A DNA stretch of 64,000 nucleotides from positions 13,584,934 to 13,648,933 of the forward strand of contig NC_071398.1 of NCBI RefSeq assembly GCF_022682495.2, given 5' to 3'. The notes beneath the pieces were generated by a model, which worked only from the letters and a program-made list of their open reading frames with translations, was not told the DNA's origin and ran no database searches. Made by a program: the position numbers and the translations under genes. The stretch is from Desmodus rotundus. Lineage: Eukaryota; Chordata; Mammalia; Chiroptera; Phyllostomidae. This document shows positions 42,661 through 54,194 of the stretch, one piece after another; the stretch's first letter is position 1; every line of letters begins with the position of its first letter.

Positions 42661-42782
42661 AGTGTTCATGAGCAGATTTACTTATTTTTAAGAAAAGGCA
42701 GACATTCTCAGATTGGGTTGGAAAAAATCCAGCCAGAAAGTCTGAAAGTAAAGGGACAGGAAAAGGCATGCCAATCAAATAC

Positions 42783-43255
42783 AGCCAATTCTCATTATTG
42801 CAGTAGTTTTGTTTTGTAACGATGCTTACGTTTTACAAAGCCACCGTGGGACACTGAACTAGTGCACGCTGAACCACTGCTCCTCGGGAAGATTCAGCGT
42901 TGGGTTCCGGCAAGCCTCTGGTCATAACACGCTCATTGACTGGTAAGCACATAGCCTTGGTTTGTGTCTGTTTGAAGACACCTTATTTAACATATGTGCT
43001 GTTCATTCATTAACACTGAACCTGTGCCCCGCAGCTCTGTAATCTCATCCCTGCAGGACGTTTGTCTAACACAAGTAATTTCTTCATAAGTGACATGATA
43101 GCTTTCTTGCCCTAGGGATACTAGACAGCCCATCAGCCCTATGCCTGGGGGCCGTTTTAAATAGTAAAATCACCCCCAAAAAGCATAAAAAATGGCACTA
43201 AAATGACCACGGCAAGGACACTTGTTTACAGGACGAGCTGCACCAGGAAACCCAC
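42783..43255 (+). mobile_element. Tigger-type (MER44-like) DNA transposon remnant
   Basis: In order: 'GCCAATTCTCATTATTGCAG', 'GATTCAGCGTTGGGTTCCGG', 'CAAGCCTCTGGTCATAACAC', 'AAGACACCTTATTTAACATA', 'AAAATCACCCCCAAAAAGCA' and 'GGACACTTGTTTACAGGACG'. This follows a TcMar-Tigger family. No transposase frame survives. Confidence 0.75.
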
Positions 43256-43261
43256 AGGGAA

Positions 43262-43742
43262 GGGAGCGAAACCGATCCCTGTGTCACACCACACCCCAGA
43301 CCGGAAACCACCCAGGTGTCCAAGAACGGTAATGAATACATGCTCTGCGGTGTATTCACCCAAGGACGTCACACAGCACCATGAAAATGAACAAACCACA
43401 GCCACACCACGTGGGGACTAACTTCAGACTGAATACTGGGGAAAAGGAGCCAGCCGTGAAAGATGACATGCTGTATTATTCATTTACGTCCAGCTTTTAA
43501 ATCACAAGTGAAGCTAAACAGCAGCACTTAATGGATGCTTACTCAGTAAAACCGCAATGAAGAGCACCACAGTTGGGACAGTGATCAGTCTGGGCCAGGG
43601 GAAGGCGCTGTGATGGACAGGGGACACTTCTCTGGCCTGCAAGTATTATTTTTTGACTTAGGTCATGGCTATATTCTTACGTTGCTTTATAACAATTACG
43701 CTGTACATTTTAATTTAATGAACTTTTTATAGTTAAAAAGTT
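43262..43742 (+). mobile_element. LINE-1 3' end
   Basis: 'CACCCAGGTGTCCAAGAACG', 'GCACCATGAAAATGAACAAA', 'GATGACATGCTGTATTATTC' and 'AATTACGCTGTACATTTTAA' follow the end of L1 ORF2 and the 3' UTR. Coding capacity is gone. Confidence 0.75.
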
Positions 43743-43879
43743 TTGTTTTCTTAATTCTTTTGAGTTAGGGGTTTAAATGTAGAAATAGAAGCTTACATCT
43801 TTTGGAGGAGAATTTTGGAGACTGTTTATGGTCCTGGGACAAAGAGGATTTCTTAAACAAAATGAGAAACACACACCTG

Positions 43880-44485
43880 CACCAAAGATTTACAAATACC
43901 TATAAGAGAGAAGTTGCTAAAAAAACAGCATTAAAAAGATAAACCAGAGATTGGGTGAAAATACTTCCAATACGTAAAAGCAACCAAGGCTTAGTGTGTA
44001 CACTGAAGAACTTCTACGTATTAACACGTGAAAACACAATCTCTATTAGTCAGAGACATAATAAAAACCTCAGTGAGATACATTCCATTCTCACAAAATA
44101 GTTGAGAACTGTGATGTACGAAAATACCGATGTGGGAGAATGGATCTGTTCCGCTGCCGACGGGAGCGAAAATGTGCCCCAACTCTTCGGAGAGCAATTT
44201 GGAAACAGGTAGTGAAATTTAAATCGCACCTTTCCAAAGACCCAAGTAGTGTGCCTCTGAATCAGGACAGAGAAAGTCTTGCACGTGTGTGTGAGGAGAT
44301 AAAGGGAGCGACATTTTCTTCAACTCAGGTGTCTGTTCAGACGAGACTGGATAAGTAAATCATAGTCCTTTAAAACAAAGGAATATACTCTACGGCAGTT
44401 AAAATGAAAGAGCCAGATGCCACGTGATCCATATGGTTAAATCTCAAAAATGTAACATCAAGAGATGGGAAAATGTAAGTTACAG
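43880..44485 (+). mobile_element. LINE-1 ORF2 3' fragment, older family
   Basis: 'GAGATTGGGTGAAAATACTT', 'GAAGAACTTCTACGTATTAA', 'AACCTCAGTGAGATACATTC', 'AGAGCAATTTGGAAACAGGT', 'AAGGAATATACTCTACGGCA' and 'CACGTGATCCATATGG' follow L1 ORF2 toward its end. It repeats, in an older form, the region present in the preceding L1. Confidence 0.75.
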
Positions 44486-45915
44486 AATACATGTATCATA
44501 CGATAGGTAGATGGGTAAGGGGGCAGAAAGAAAGAGAGATGGAAGAAGCGGGGGAGGGAGGGAGGGAGGAAAGAGCCACATACTTAGGTGGTGAAGGAAA
44601 ACAACTCATAGCACAGGATAAACATGTATCAACTCCAAAACAGTGTTTACCTCTTAGAAAGGAGAGAGGAAGGGAAATCTAATCCAGAAGGATTACAGAG
44701 ATGGCTTCAACGTATAATGCTTTCCCTTCCCTTGAAGAAAATGTGAATCAAACATGGCAAAATAACTTTTTTGCTCAAATCGGTCTGGTATATACATATA
44801 ATCTGTTTCATCGCTTTCTGTCAATTTCTGCGTACTTTAAATATTCCGGAGTTCCAACAGCAAGACAATACAATAGAAGAGAGAAGCCACGCCACTCCCT
44901 GCAGAGTGGCGACACTGCCTGACACAACATCTCGCACACGTCAGAGTTCCAATATTTGATTTTTATCAAGTTCCTTGGCTCCACTGGGAACATGTCTAGG
45001 GAAAGAACAGAGGCTGCTAGGCCCCCGAATGGGTCTGCGCCTGCGCCCAGCCCGCATTCCTATCAGCTGTTCAGAAATGTAGCTCAGAGCAGTGTGCTCA
45101 CCAATGCCCTTCTCCCTAAGGAAGGCCCACCTTCGTCAGCTCCCTCCTCTGGCTGGGCCAGCCCAGCCCGTGGCCACACTTCCTCCTCCAGGGACCCACT
45201 TTGAACTACTCTCCAGAGTGACACACATTTCCCTATGTGGTCACTGCTGTTTACATGTCTGTCCCCCCTCACAGCCTGGGAGTCCCAGTGCAGCGGCCAT
45301 GGCTTGTTCACCCACTGGTGCAGTGGGCATGACCACAAACACAGGCTGAGTGGAAAAGCATACCAGCTCCGGGGTGCTGGCATCTTTGGTAGGCTGGGGG
45401 TCTGACCCTGGGGGGGTTATTCGGCACCTGCTCCTGTGTCGGGCTTCTGGGAGGCCTGGGAAGGGACTCTTGTAAGTGGGTCTCTTACAGGAGGCACTCT
45501 TGTCCATGCGTCCAGTGGCCGTGGCCCCTGAGGAAGAGGGAGCTGTGAGCAGCGTGTGCTCCTGGCTCTTCTCTCTAACTGTACATCACACCAAAGGGTG
45601 CGAACCCCAGCACCAACGCTGCTCATGTCGACGAAGACTTCTGTGCAGAGGCCAAGGGGACCGTGCTGACACAAAAACAGTCGTTGTGTCAATTTGGGGG
45701 AAATATGCTCCCCCCACTATACCCCAAGCTTTGTGCAATACGGTTTCATCATGCCAATGAAAACATAAAGAATGTAAAAAGCCCTACTTCATCTAAGGAT
45801 GGCAAGTGTTCCCAAAGATTTAATTCCTCATGCTTCAAATTCTCCCCCTGAAATGACCAATATATAGATAATTAGGATATATGTTAAATAATACTGACAA
45901 CAGCCCCATGAACGT
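44485..45915. other. Noncoding stretch
   Basis: An (AGGG)n patch lies at 44549-44571. Frames at 45069-45760 overlap on both strands (up to 99 codons) with no domain. No repeat family called. Confidence 0.45.
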
Positions 45916-45919
45916 ATTC

Positions 45920-46480
45920 AGACCTGAATGAGACCCCTAAGAGAAGATGCTCGGTAGGCAGCCGTGCGTCTGCATCCGGAGTTTGGGACATAGTCTGGAG
46001 TAAGGATGTCGCTGGGAGAATGTCGGAGCAGTACTGAGTGAGACAGAGAGAGTGTGGAATGTGAGTGGACAGAGAAGAGGTCCTGGAACTGGGCTCTGGG
46101 CTGGCCCAGGGTTTACATGAAGGTCAGGGAAACACAGAGGAAACAGAAGAGAAACTCAGCTCACAAGAGGCACGACCTGGGAACATGGGGGACTCCAGCA
46201 GTGGGCATCCTGGAAGCCACGTGGAGGAGGCAAGATTGGTCACTTGGGTCAATAGTGCTGCCAAGTCAAGTGAAGTTCGGATGAAGAACTGGTCTTTGGG
46301 CTTTCCACCATGTAGGTTATTGGTGACTGTGCCCCTTGTGGTTACAGTATGATGACAGGGACAATGGCCTAGTTGGAGCTGGGACAAGTAAGAATGCGCG
46401 AGTGGGGGACAGAGAGGCAACTGGACGACTCACGCGAGGAGTTTGTTCTAAGGGCGGTGGAATGGGTGGGCGCTGAAAGG
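45920..46480 (-). mobile_element. Old repeat resembling L2-linked sequence
   Basis: 'CATCCTGGAAGCCACGTGGA', 'GTGCTGCCAAGTCAAGTGAA' and 'GGTTATTGGTGACTGTGCCC' follow a common mammalian repeat order (…tcaaatgctgc…gaggtcaagtaagatgagga…gaggtcattggtgacc…). Its family assignment to L2 is uncertain. Confidence 0.45.
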
Positions 46481-46609
46481 GCATGTGGTTTCGAGGAAAG
46501 GCTTTGGTTTAGTTTTAATTGTAGTTATTACAACATGTATGTGCTAATAGGAACAACCAAGTGGAGAGAGACCAACCAATTGCAGGAGGAATGATGGTTA
46601 CAGGAGAAC

Positions 46610-46745
46610 GTTTTAACCGAGTTGGCAGTGGAGGAAGCCAAGGCTCGGAGAAGTGCTGTGCTTTCATTAAGGCCACACAGCCGTCCGACTGCATGTCAGG
46701 ATTCGGGGCAGGTCTGCCTGGATAAAGTCTGCATTCTAATGATTT
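46610..46745 (-). mobile_element. MIR fragment
   Basis: 'CCAAGGCTCGGAGAAGTGCT', 'AAGGCCACACAGCCGTCCGA' and 'GTCAGGATTCGGGGCAGGTC' match antisense MIR. Confidence 0.7.
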
Positions 46746-46779
46746 CCTCTATTTGATTCAAAGCCTCCACTAAAGCAAG

Positions 46780-46995
46780 TTAAAGTTCACCCCTTCCTTC
46801 ATGTAGCTTTCTTCAGACTCCCAAGCCAGAAGTGATTTCTGCTTCCTGCCCCTGACCTCTCACACAACCTAATCTTGAATTTTTTATTACAGCTATTCGT
46901 GTTCTGTCTCTAACCATATTGTAAGTGTCTTGAAGGCATAGAATATGCATAATAAACCTCTTTATCCTTCCCACCCCCTAACAGTGCCGAGTGCA
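46780..46995 (+). mobile_element. L2 3'-end fragment
   Basis: 'AACCATATTGTAAGTGTCTT', 'GAAGGCATAGAATATGCATA' and 'CTAACAGTGCCGAGTGCATG' follow sense L2 3' end loosely. Confidence 0.5.
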
Positions 46996-48170
46996 TGGTA
47001 AGACCCCGATCGATGTCTGCTCCAGGCAGGCAGGTGGGAGGGGGAAAGGTGAGAGGGGATGGCTTTTTCCCAGACTCCTCACAGGTTTGACACCTCCTGC
47101 ATTATGTCCTGCTCTTCCTGCCCCCGACCAAGGGACTGTGTTTACATTAAACTTTCCTCCTAGGAGCTGTTGCCTCTTTACTCACATCTCTGACTGTTTT
47201 CTGGATCTGCTCCAGACCCACCACGTCCTACTAATAATAAATCAGACATGCAAATGCCGTGCAAAGGGGAAGGCTTTCCATGTGTGCACCTGTTAGGTCA
47301 ACAACCACCTGGAGAGGAATTTACCATCTGTAACTGCAGCTGGGAAGAAGCCACAGACAGAGCCTGTGCGTTTCAATTTGCAAGTCCCCGTAGGTCTCCT
47401 GCTCAGAGCCAGACCCTGTGCTGGGCAGGAGGGATAGTAAGAGGTGCAAAACCCTGTTCTGGCCTGCACCAGACTCATGATCTCGTGGGGAGGTGACTGG
47501 TAACAGCAGAGCCTGCACGTGCTGTGATAGGAAAACCCTGGCCCCTGTGGGAATAAAGACAAGAACAGTGCTCTACCCCTGGGGGTGGGGAGGCGGTCAG
47601 GAATGTTCCACAGTGAAGATGAGCTTGCTCTCCTGGCCAGCTATCCCTCCCTGCAGGGGCTCCTGGATTCCCACCTGCTAAACTCAAAGAGTGTGGCCTT
47701 TGAGCCATCATCAGCCATGGTCACCAGCTCCCAGAAAGCATCAGGCTAGCTAGGACAATCGTCAGGTCCAGGACAAGACTGTGTCATGAGAATTCCACCT
47801 CTACCTCTCAGAGAAGGAGGGCACATTCTGGCACAGCCCCGAGAAGTAACACCTTATTTATTGTATGATGGTAGCAGGCACGGGAACAGGAGAAAGTCAC
47901 TCTGTGGAGTTTCTCGGTGTGCCTTGGCCAACGTGGGGAGGGGTTCGGTAACAGAGGAGGAGATCCCTGACAAGCACCTTGGACCTTTGCATTGAGAAGC
48001 GATGGTGGAAAACGCCAGAGCTGCAAAGAAGTCCATCTAGAAGGATGGTGATCAAATTATGTGTTCCCTGCAGAGCCCCTACAGGGCAAGGAGCCTCATT
48101 CCTCTAGTGCTAAGTTTTTTTGTGTAACATGCAAGAATTTCCAGGATTTCCTTTGGAGAAACCCTTCCAT
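46995..48170. other. Noncoding stretch, nothing recognised
   Basis: Frames of 60-101 codons overlap across both strands. No domain or repeat is supported. Confidence 0.45.
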
Positions 48171-48174
48171 GGCT

Positions 48175-48325
48175 ATTTAAAATCATTCTCTTTTTCCACA
48201 AATTTTGAAACTAAGATACGGAAGGACAAGATACTCGTTTAAGGTTGCACAGCAAGTTGCTGATGGAGAGAACAAGACTTCCTGATTCCCAGCACAGAGT
48301 TTTTGGGTCCAACCTCTGAGGCTGG
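48175..48325 (-). mobile_element. MIR element
   Basis: 'CACAAATTTTGAAACTAAGA', 'TTTAAGGTTGCACAGCAAGT' and 'TTCCTGATTCCCAGCACAG' match antisense MIR. Confidence 0.65.
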
Positions 48326-49015
48326 GTCAATTAGATGGGGACAGCCCTCAAATGGGACTGGCACGATGGTCTGGGGTTCCAGGCACCCCCAAGTAGACAA
48401 GAGAGTTACCTGAGCTGAGAAATGCAGTGTGTCCAAGGAAGGAAGTAACGGCCTTGACTAAAGAAGTGTGGACACGGGGCCCTGCTGCCTGGAGAAGGAA
48501 GCTGGAAGATTCACATGTTTTCATGGGGATGACGTCTAGTGCTGTCCCAGGCAGAGAACTCACACAGGAGGCAGGGGCTCCTCCAGCTACTGAGGTCCCC
48601 AGAACCTCCATCCCCATCTTCCTCTCCCCGTGCACAGCTTTCAAAGCCCCGATCTAGCCTTTCCTTCCTGAGACCTGAGAGGCCAACACCATCCCTCCTC
48701 CACACCATTCCACAGCCTACCCACTGAGGGAAGAGAAAGTGAGTCAGACTCAGGGCCATATTGGATTCTCAGCTGCAGTAGTGGGAGAGGAAGGGCAGGG
48801 GAGGCTGATACACAAAGAAACAAGGACGATGCAAGATATCACCCATTATAATAGAGATTTAAGAGCCCAGAGATTTGAAGCCTCAAGAGGTAAAACCAGA
48901 ATCACACAGCCAAGCAGTTCCCCTTGTGTTCGCTTAGACTCTGGTATTGGAAAAGCCTCAGGACCTCCCTTGGGACGCCAGAAAGCAGAGAGTTCTTGCT
49001 AACGCCAAGATCCAA
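48325..49015. other. Noncoding stretch with weak MIR trace
   Basis: A faint antisense MIR lies at 48845-48930 ('AGAGCCCAGAGATTTGAAGC', 'AGAATCACACAGCCAAG'). Opposed short frames fill the rest. Confidence 0.4.
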
Positions 49016-50134
49016 CACCATTCTTCTATTTAAAACCCTTCCATGGAGCATACTTTTTGTCTCTGGTAACTTTCTTTGCTCTGAAGTCTACTTTAGCTCA
49101 TAATAATATAGTCACTCCTGGTTTTTTAAATTACATATACATCTTTTTCCATATTTTACTTTCAGTCTGCATCTAACATTATAATCGAAGTGGGTTTCTT
49201 GTAGACAACATGTAATTGGAACGTGATTTTTAATCCACTTTACGAATCTCTGTCTTTTAGTTGGTGCATTAAAGCCCATTTACATGTCATATAATCATTG
49301 ATATTCAGGGCTTAAGTATGCCAGTCTAATTTTTATTTTCTGATCGTTACTTTTCTGTTTACATTTCTCAGTTATCCTTTTCCTGCCTTCCTGTGGATTA
49401 CTTGAACATTTTTTTTGAATGCCATCCTAATTTATCTATAGTGTTTTTGAGTGTATCTCTTTGTGTAGATTTTTTTGGTGGTCACTCTAGGTATTACACT
49501 ATATACAAATAAGATATCATTGTTACCTCCTCTTACATTCCTTTACCCTCCTCATTTATAACATAATTGTCTTAAATATTTCCTTAAATACCTATATAAC
49601 CACATTAGACAATGTTATAATTTTTGCTTCAAGCTTTAAACATAATTTAGAGAAGTCCAGAGGAGAAGGAAAATCATTTGATTTGCTCATATTTTTGCTT
49701 CTTTTTGCTTTCATCCTGATGTTCTCATTTCCTTCCCTTTATCATTTCCTTCCTGTTTACAGGACTCTCTTTATCCGTTCTTTTAGGGCAGATCTGCCAG
49801 TGACAAATTCTCTTAGTTTTCCCTCATATGAGAATGACTTCATTTCCCACTTGATTCCTAAAAGATATTTTTGCTGGATATAAAATTGCATGTTGGCAAT
49901 TCTATTCTTCCAGCCCTTGAAACACGTTGTGCCACTGTCCCTGGCCTCCCTGGTTTGTCATTCAACTTGTCCCCTTCCCTCCCCCCATAGACGTCATTTC
50001 TCTCTTCCTGCTTCCAAGATTTTATCTTTCTCTTAATTTTTTTCACAAGTTTGAGTATGACGAGGGTCAATAAAGATGGCTTTGGTTGTATCCTGTTTTG
50101 ATAAAACTCAGCTTTTTGACTCTCTAGTTTTATG

Positions 50135-50147
50135 GGGGGGGGGGGGT
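50135..50147 (+). repeat. Poly-G run
   Basis: About 12-13 consecutive G inside AT-rich L1-related sequence. Length may be unreliable. Confidence 0.85.
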
Positions 50148-50264
50148 ATTATCAATTTGGTAAGTTTTAAACTATTATTTTCTTCAAGTTTTTTTAGGCT
50201 TACCTTCTTTCTCCTCTCTTTTTAAAATTTCAATTTCACAAATATTTGATCTTTTCAAAAAAAA

Positions 50265-50485
50265 TACCATATTTTTCAGACTATAAGGCTTACCGGACCA
50301 TAAGACACACCTAGGTTTTAGAGGAGGAACATAGGGGAAAAAAACTCACTCCACTGCTGCCGCCCACTCTGAGGTGTCCCCCTCCCCCACAGGAAGCCAG
50401 GTAAGCTACATTCGCACTATAGAGGCACCCCCTTTTCCTCACAAATTTGGGGGGAAAGTGCGTCTTACAATCCAAAACTACGGTA
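50265..50485. mobile_element. TA-flanked MITE with inverted ends
   Basis: The left end TACCATATTTTTCAGACTAT pairs with the complement of the right end, TACCGTAGTTTTGGATTGTA. Both are bounded by TA, as expected for Tc1/mariner-type insertions. The left arm repeats itself internally ('GACTATAAGGCTTACC', 'GACCATAAGACACACC'). It is 221 bp and noncoding, inserted in an L1-related block. I do not assert the family name. Confidence 0.75.
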
Positions 50486-50979
50486 ATTCCACAGGTCTCT
50501 GATGCTCTGTTATTTTGTGTTCAGCCTGTTTTCTCTCTGTTGTTCAGACTGGATAATCTCTGTATTTAAGTTCACGGATTCTTCATTCAAATTCCCTCCA
50601 TTCTTCCATTAAACCTATCAGTGATCTTTTTATTTGAATTATTTTATTTTTCAGTTACAAACTTTCCACTTGGTTCTTCTTTACGTCTCCTCTTTTAAAT
50701 GAGACTTTATTCTTCGCTGAGACTGTCTCGGTTTTCACTTCTTTCAAGTGTTTTTCTGTTCTTTAAAGCATGTTTTGAAAGCATCTTTAAAATCCTTGTC
50801 AGATCATTCTAACATCTCTGTCACCTCAGGGCTGGCGTCTACTGGTTGCCTCTTTGCCTTCCGTTTGAGACCCTTATGGTTATCGGTATGACTTCGGGTT
50901 TTGTTGAAACCTGGACGTGCGCTGGGTGTTGTGTTACGACACTCTGGAGCTTATTTTAACCTTCTGCTTTTCCTGATGC

Positions 50980-51400
50980 CCCTCTGGTAGGGGGAGCGGG
51001 CACTGTATCATTACTTCAGGGGGAGGGGGGGGAGAAGCCCAGGTTCCCCACTTGACCTTTGCTGACAACCTCTTCCTGTTGGGTGGGTGGGAGTTCCCTC
51101 TCCCCAGTACACCTCTGACTGATGTCGCCCAGTCTTGGAGAGGTAGAAGTGGCTTGTTACTGCTCCCCATGTGAACCTCCACTGACACCATAAAGTTTCA
51201 GATGGGCAGTGGTCGAAGTCCGAACTCTTGGGTAGGCCTCCTCTGACACCACCCAGCAGGGATGCGGGGAGGCCATTCATCATTCCACTAAGGATAGAAG
51301 TCCAGGTTCTCCATATGGTCTCCATTACCACCCAGCAGGAATACAAGTCCCCACTTGAACTTCTCTGGCATTAGCAGGTGAGGTGTTCTCTGTAGCTTCA
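50980..51400 (+). repeat. Diverged ~60-70-bp internal repeats
   Basis: Units contain variants of 'CTCCACTGACACCAT', 'CTCCTCTGACACCACCCAGC', 'AGGTTCTCCATATGGTCTCC' and 'CCCACTTGAACTTCTCTGGC'. They belong to the 5'-end region of the L1-related block and are probably part of its consensus. Confidence 0.6.
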
Positions 51401-51586
51401 CGACAGTCTGGCAAACTGGAAGCCTAGGTACTGCAGTTGGCCTTTGCTGGAAGAGATGAAGATGGAGCCCCTGCTTTTTCTGAGGCATTTGGCTACAGTG
51501 GACTGGTAATTGTATTAAAGTTCGCTGTCTTGTTCTGCTACCGCTTCCTGGATCTTTGATTACAGAGAATAGGCTTTTGTTAGGGG

Positions 51587-51604
51587 TTTGTGTGTGTGTG
51601 TGTT
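51587..51604 (+). repeat. (TG)n microsatellite
   Basis: GTTTGTGTGTGTGTGTGTTT, about eight TG units. Confidence 0.9.
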
Positions 51605-51682
51605 TGCCTATAACTGTGTTTCTGAGTTGCTGGATTCTTTAGCTACAAGTCTGGGATAAATAAAGCAAAAAAGAAATTCTAA

Positions 51683-51891
51683 AGCCCTGGCTGGTGTGGC
51701 TCAGTGGACTGAGCATGGGCCTGTGAACCAAAGGGTCGCTGGTTCGCTTTCCAGTCAGGGCACATGCCTGGGTTGTGGGCCAGGCCCCCAGTGTGTGGTT
51801 GCCTCTCATGCACCCACACATTTCTCTCCCTCTCTTTCTCTCTCCCTTCCTCTCTAAAATTAAATGAATAAAATCTTTAAAAAAAATAGAA
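51683..51891 (+). mobile_element. VES tRNA-derived SINE with target duplication
   Basis: It starts AGCCCTGGCTGGTGTGGCTC. The A box TGGCTCAGTGG (51697-51707) is perfect; the B box GGTTCGCTTTCC carries a change and an extra T. The body has 'GGGCACATGCCTGGGTTGTG' and ends in an A-rich tail. The flanks AAGAAATTCTAA (51671-51682) and AAGAAAATCTAA (51892-51903) differ at one base, an L1-style target duplication. It is the clearest insertion in the window. Confidence 0.93.
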
Positions 51892-52089
51892 AAGAAAATC
51901 TAAGGACGCATGATTGTGTCCTTCCTCCAGTCCCAATATCCCTAGCTGGTCTGGCTTCTCCCCTCCACCTTTCAATGCCTTACTGTGCTTGTTTCGTGTA
52001 TAATTTCCAGAGTGTCTAGCTGTACTTAGCGAGAGGAATAGGGTGAAGTATATCTACTCCATCTTCCCATCGGGGGCAGAACTAGATTC

Positions 52090-52425
52090 TGTTAATGATG
52101 AATAAGCATTTTTTTTCCCATTTTTTTGTCAGTCTATCACGATGCATGCATTGACACCATAAAGCATGCTCTGGTCACAGATAGGCAGCAGTTGAAGTCC
52201 CCCTCTTTGCCAGGGTCTCTGCCCCCAAGGACCTAGAGTCTGGTTGGGAAATAAAAGAGGTTGGATGAGGTGACTGTTAGCTTCAACTCTGACTCAGGAT
52301 AGCTTTTTGTTTTTTTAATTTAAGGTGGGTAGACTCTCTATGTGCTGCACCAGAGGTACCTCAGTACTTAAGTTAGTGGAAGCTCAGAAACAAGAAAGAC
52401 ATATCCCCCCAAACTTCTTCTTCCT
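52090..52425. other. Noncoding stretch, nothing recognised
   Basis: No gene or repeat called between the L1-related block and the next LTR. Confidence 0.45.
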
Positions 52426-52429
52426 ATTG

Positions 52430-52975
52430 ACTCCGATATCCTCTGTTATTTTGCTGAAAAACAAACCATTCCAAACCTTATTGGCTTAAAACAACAAATG
52501 TGTATTGTTTCTTGATTCTGCGGGGCAGTGGGGGCAGGTTCCCTGGTCTGGGCCGACTCAGTCGATCTCCGTGGTCATTCGACGGCTCACCTGTGCTGTG
52601 TGGTCTCTAGGGCCTGGCTCGAACTGGGGGAAATTGGCAGTCTGGCCAGAAGCCAGGTCTGCACATCATGGCCTCATGTGATCTCTCACGCTCCAGCCGG
52701 CTAGCTCGGACATCTTCGCTTGGTGGTCCCGGGGTTCCGAAGAGCAGCTAAAGAGGGTTAGCCCCAAAGCAAGAACACCTCTCAAGTCTCTGTGTACATC
52801 ACAGTTCCTTATGTCCCATTGACCAACCAGACTGCATTCAGATCCAGAGAAGTGGAGAGGAAGACTCTGCTGCTTGATGGGAGGAAACGTGGAGTTAGGT
52901 TGCAGAGCAGACTGGATAAAGGCCCAGGAGGAATTTTTGTGGTCATCTTTGGAAACAATCTACCACACTGTGCGA
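52430..52975 (-). mobile_element. MaLR/MLT1-type solo LTR (copy 3)
   Basis: 'AACAAACCATTCCAAACCTT', 'TTGGCTTAAAACAACAAATG' begin it and 'GAAACAATCTACCACACTGT' ends it, so this copy spans nearly the full family length of about 550 bp. Middle blocks 'ATCATGGCCTCATGTGATCT' and 'CCCATTGACCAACCAGACTG' keep the family order. Confidence 0.65.
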
Positions 52976-53305
52976 GACAAAGAGACAGCAAGGCACAGAG
53001 ACTCCCCTAAATGACCAAGGCAGAAGCCCACAGTGGATGCGGACAGGGCCTCCCTGCCACGGCTGCACTGCTCGCGCACCTGGAGGAACCCCTGGGCATC
53101 TGGGTGCCTGGCCATTCTCAGCCTTCCTGGCCGTCTTCAGGCTCCCTGTCCACCTGCCAATTGCTTAACCTTGTATCTGGTCCCCCTGTCTCTATTCTCA
53201 CTCCCTCCTCTCATCAATCCATGCTGTACCCAGAGGAAATCTAAAATGCTCTCCTTCCTCTAGGAAAAAAAAAAAAAAAAGTGATCCTCTCCACTTTTTA
53301 CATGC
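52976..53305. other. Noncoding stretch ending in poly-A
   Basis: A 16-17-base A run lies at 53264-53280. I recognise no retroposed body upstream of it. Confidence 0.45.
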
Positions 53306-53309
53306 TAGG

Positions 53310-53460
53310 AGGCCATAAAGCTGATGGGTTAACACACAGGCTTTGGAATCCAACAGGCTTGCCTGATTTCAAATCCGGCCTCAGCTCTTTACTTTATGGG
53401 TGAGTTTGGACAAGTGATTAACCTCGCTAAGCCGCCGTTTCTCATCTGTAGCACATGTGT
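53310..53460 (+). mobile_element. MIR element
   Basis: 'GGCTTTGGAATCCAACAGGC', 'GCCTGATTTCAAATCCGGCC', 'GGACAAGTGATTAACCTCGC' and 'TAAGCCGCCGTTTCTCATCT' give the full sense MIR order. Confidence 0.88.
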
Positions 53461-53980
53461 TAAGGGTCTCGCACCAGGCAGGGTGCACGGTGCCTTTGAA
53501 GATGGTCCCTCCCTGGCTGTAACACAAGTGCAGTCCTGACCCAGAGGCGAGGATGCCCACAGCTTCCAGGGCGTCCAAAACAGAAGGGAATTGTTTTCTT
53601 TGTTAAGTTTTAACTTGCAACAGACAGAACCCTTGCTGCAAAGTAATTTATTTGTTGCCTTCAGGCTCGTGTTTGGAAGGGCTCCCTGCTCTGTTCCAGG
53701 CTGATTTGCCAAACATTAACATATGTCAAGAGCTCACACAAAGGCAAGGGTGTAAAATTGTTCTTCTGGATTAGGGAGTGCCAGGGCAGTTCACGAGCCA
53801 GGGAGAGGCAGGAGGCAAAGACTGGAGCAAGCAGAGTGAGTTGGGGAGCAGAAGTACAGTGAGGACAGAGCCGAGGGGAGAGGGCAGGGGATGGGGCTGC
53901 CACGGGGGAAGCCTTCACCTACCCAGCCACGATTTTTTAGAAAGCACCAGTAGGTGCCCCTTCTTTCTACACACCTCATT
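53460..53980. other. Noncoding stretch, nothing recognised
   Basis: Overlapping frames (107 codons minus at 53389-53712; 104 plus at 53778-54092) lack domains. Confidence 0.45.
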
Positions 53981-53984
53981 TCCT

Positions 53985-54155
53985 CTTCTTGAAACCCACA
54001 TGAGGTTGATTAGGCCCATTTTACAGATCATGGAACTGAAGCTCATAGATGTTAAATACCATGTCCAAGTTCCCAAGGGTAACATGGGGTAGAGCTGGGA
54101 TTCGAACATGGATCTGATTCCAGACACCACACCCTTCTTTCCAGACTGCTCCTCC
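53985..54155 (-). mobile_element. MIR element
   Basis: 'CCCATTTTACAGATCATGGA', 'ACTGAAGCTCATAGATGTTA' and 'GTAGAGCTGGGATTCGAACA' are a clear antisense MIR. Confidence 0.88.
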
Positions 54156-54194
54156 CTGGAGAATTCTACACTGTTGAGTGCCCTCACTCTTTGA

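Larger units (their letters stand above)
49020..52090 (-). mobile_element. LINE-1-related block (5'-end type), twice interrupted
   Basis: 'GCTCTGAAGTCTACTTTAGC', 'GTGGGTTTCTTGTAGACAAC', 'CTCTGTCTTTTAGTTGGTGC', 'AGGGCAGATCTGCCAGTGAC' and 'TTTTGCTGGATATAAAATTG' follow a familiar L1-associated sequence. It continues through a GC-rich part (50980-51480) with diverged 'CCTCTGACACCACCCAGCAG' repeats to 'TATCTACTCCATCTTCC' near 52060. The strand is my best guess. A MITE (50265-50485) and a VES SINE (51683-51891) interrupt it. No intact coding frame remains. Confidence 0.65.

Noticed and set aside
51683..51770. tRNA gene, because A and B boxes are present
   Set aside because: They belong to the tRNA-derived head of a VES SINE; there is no full cloverleaf and the sequence continues into the SINE body and tail.
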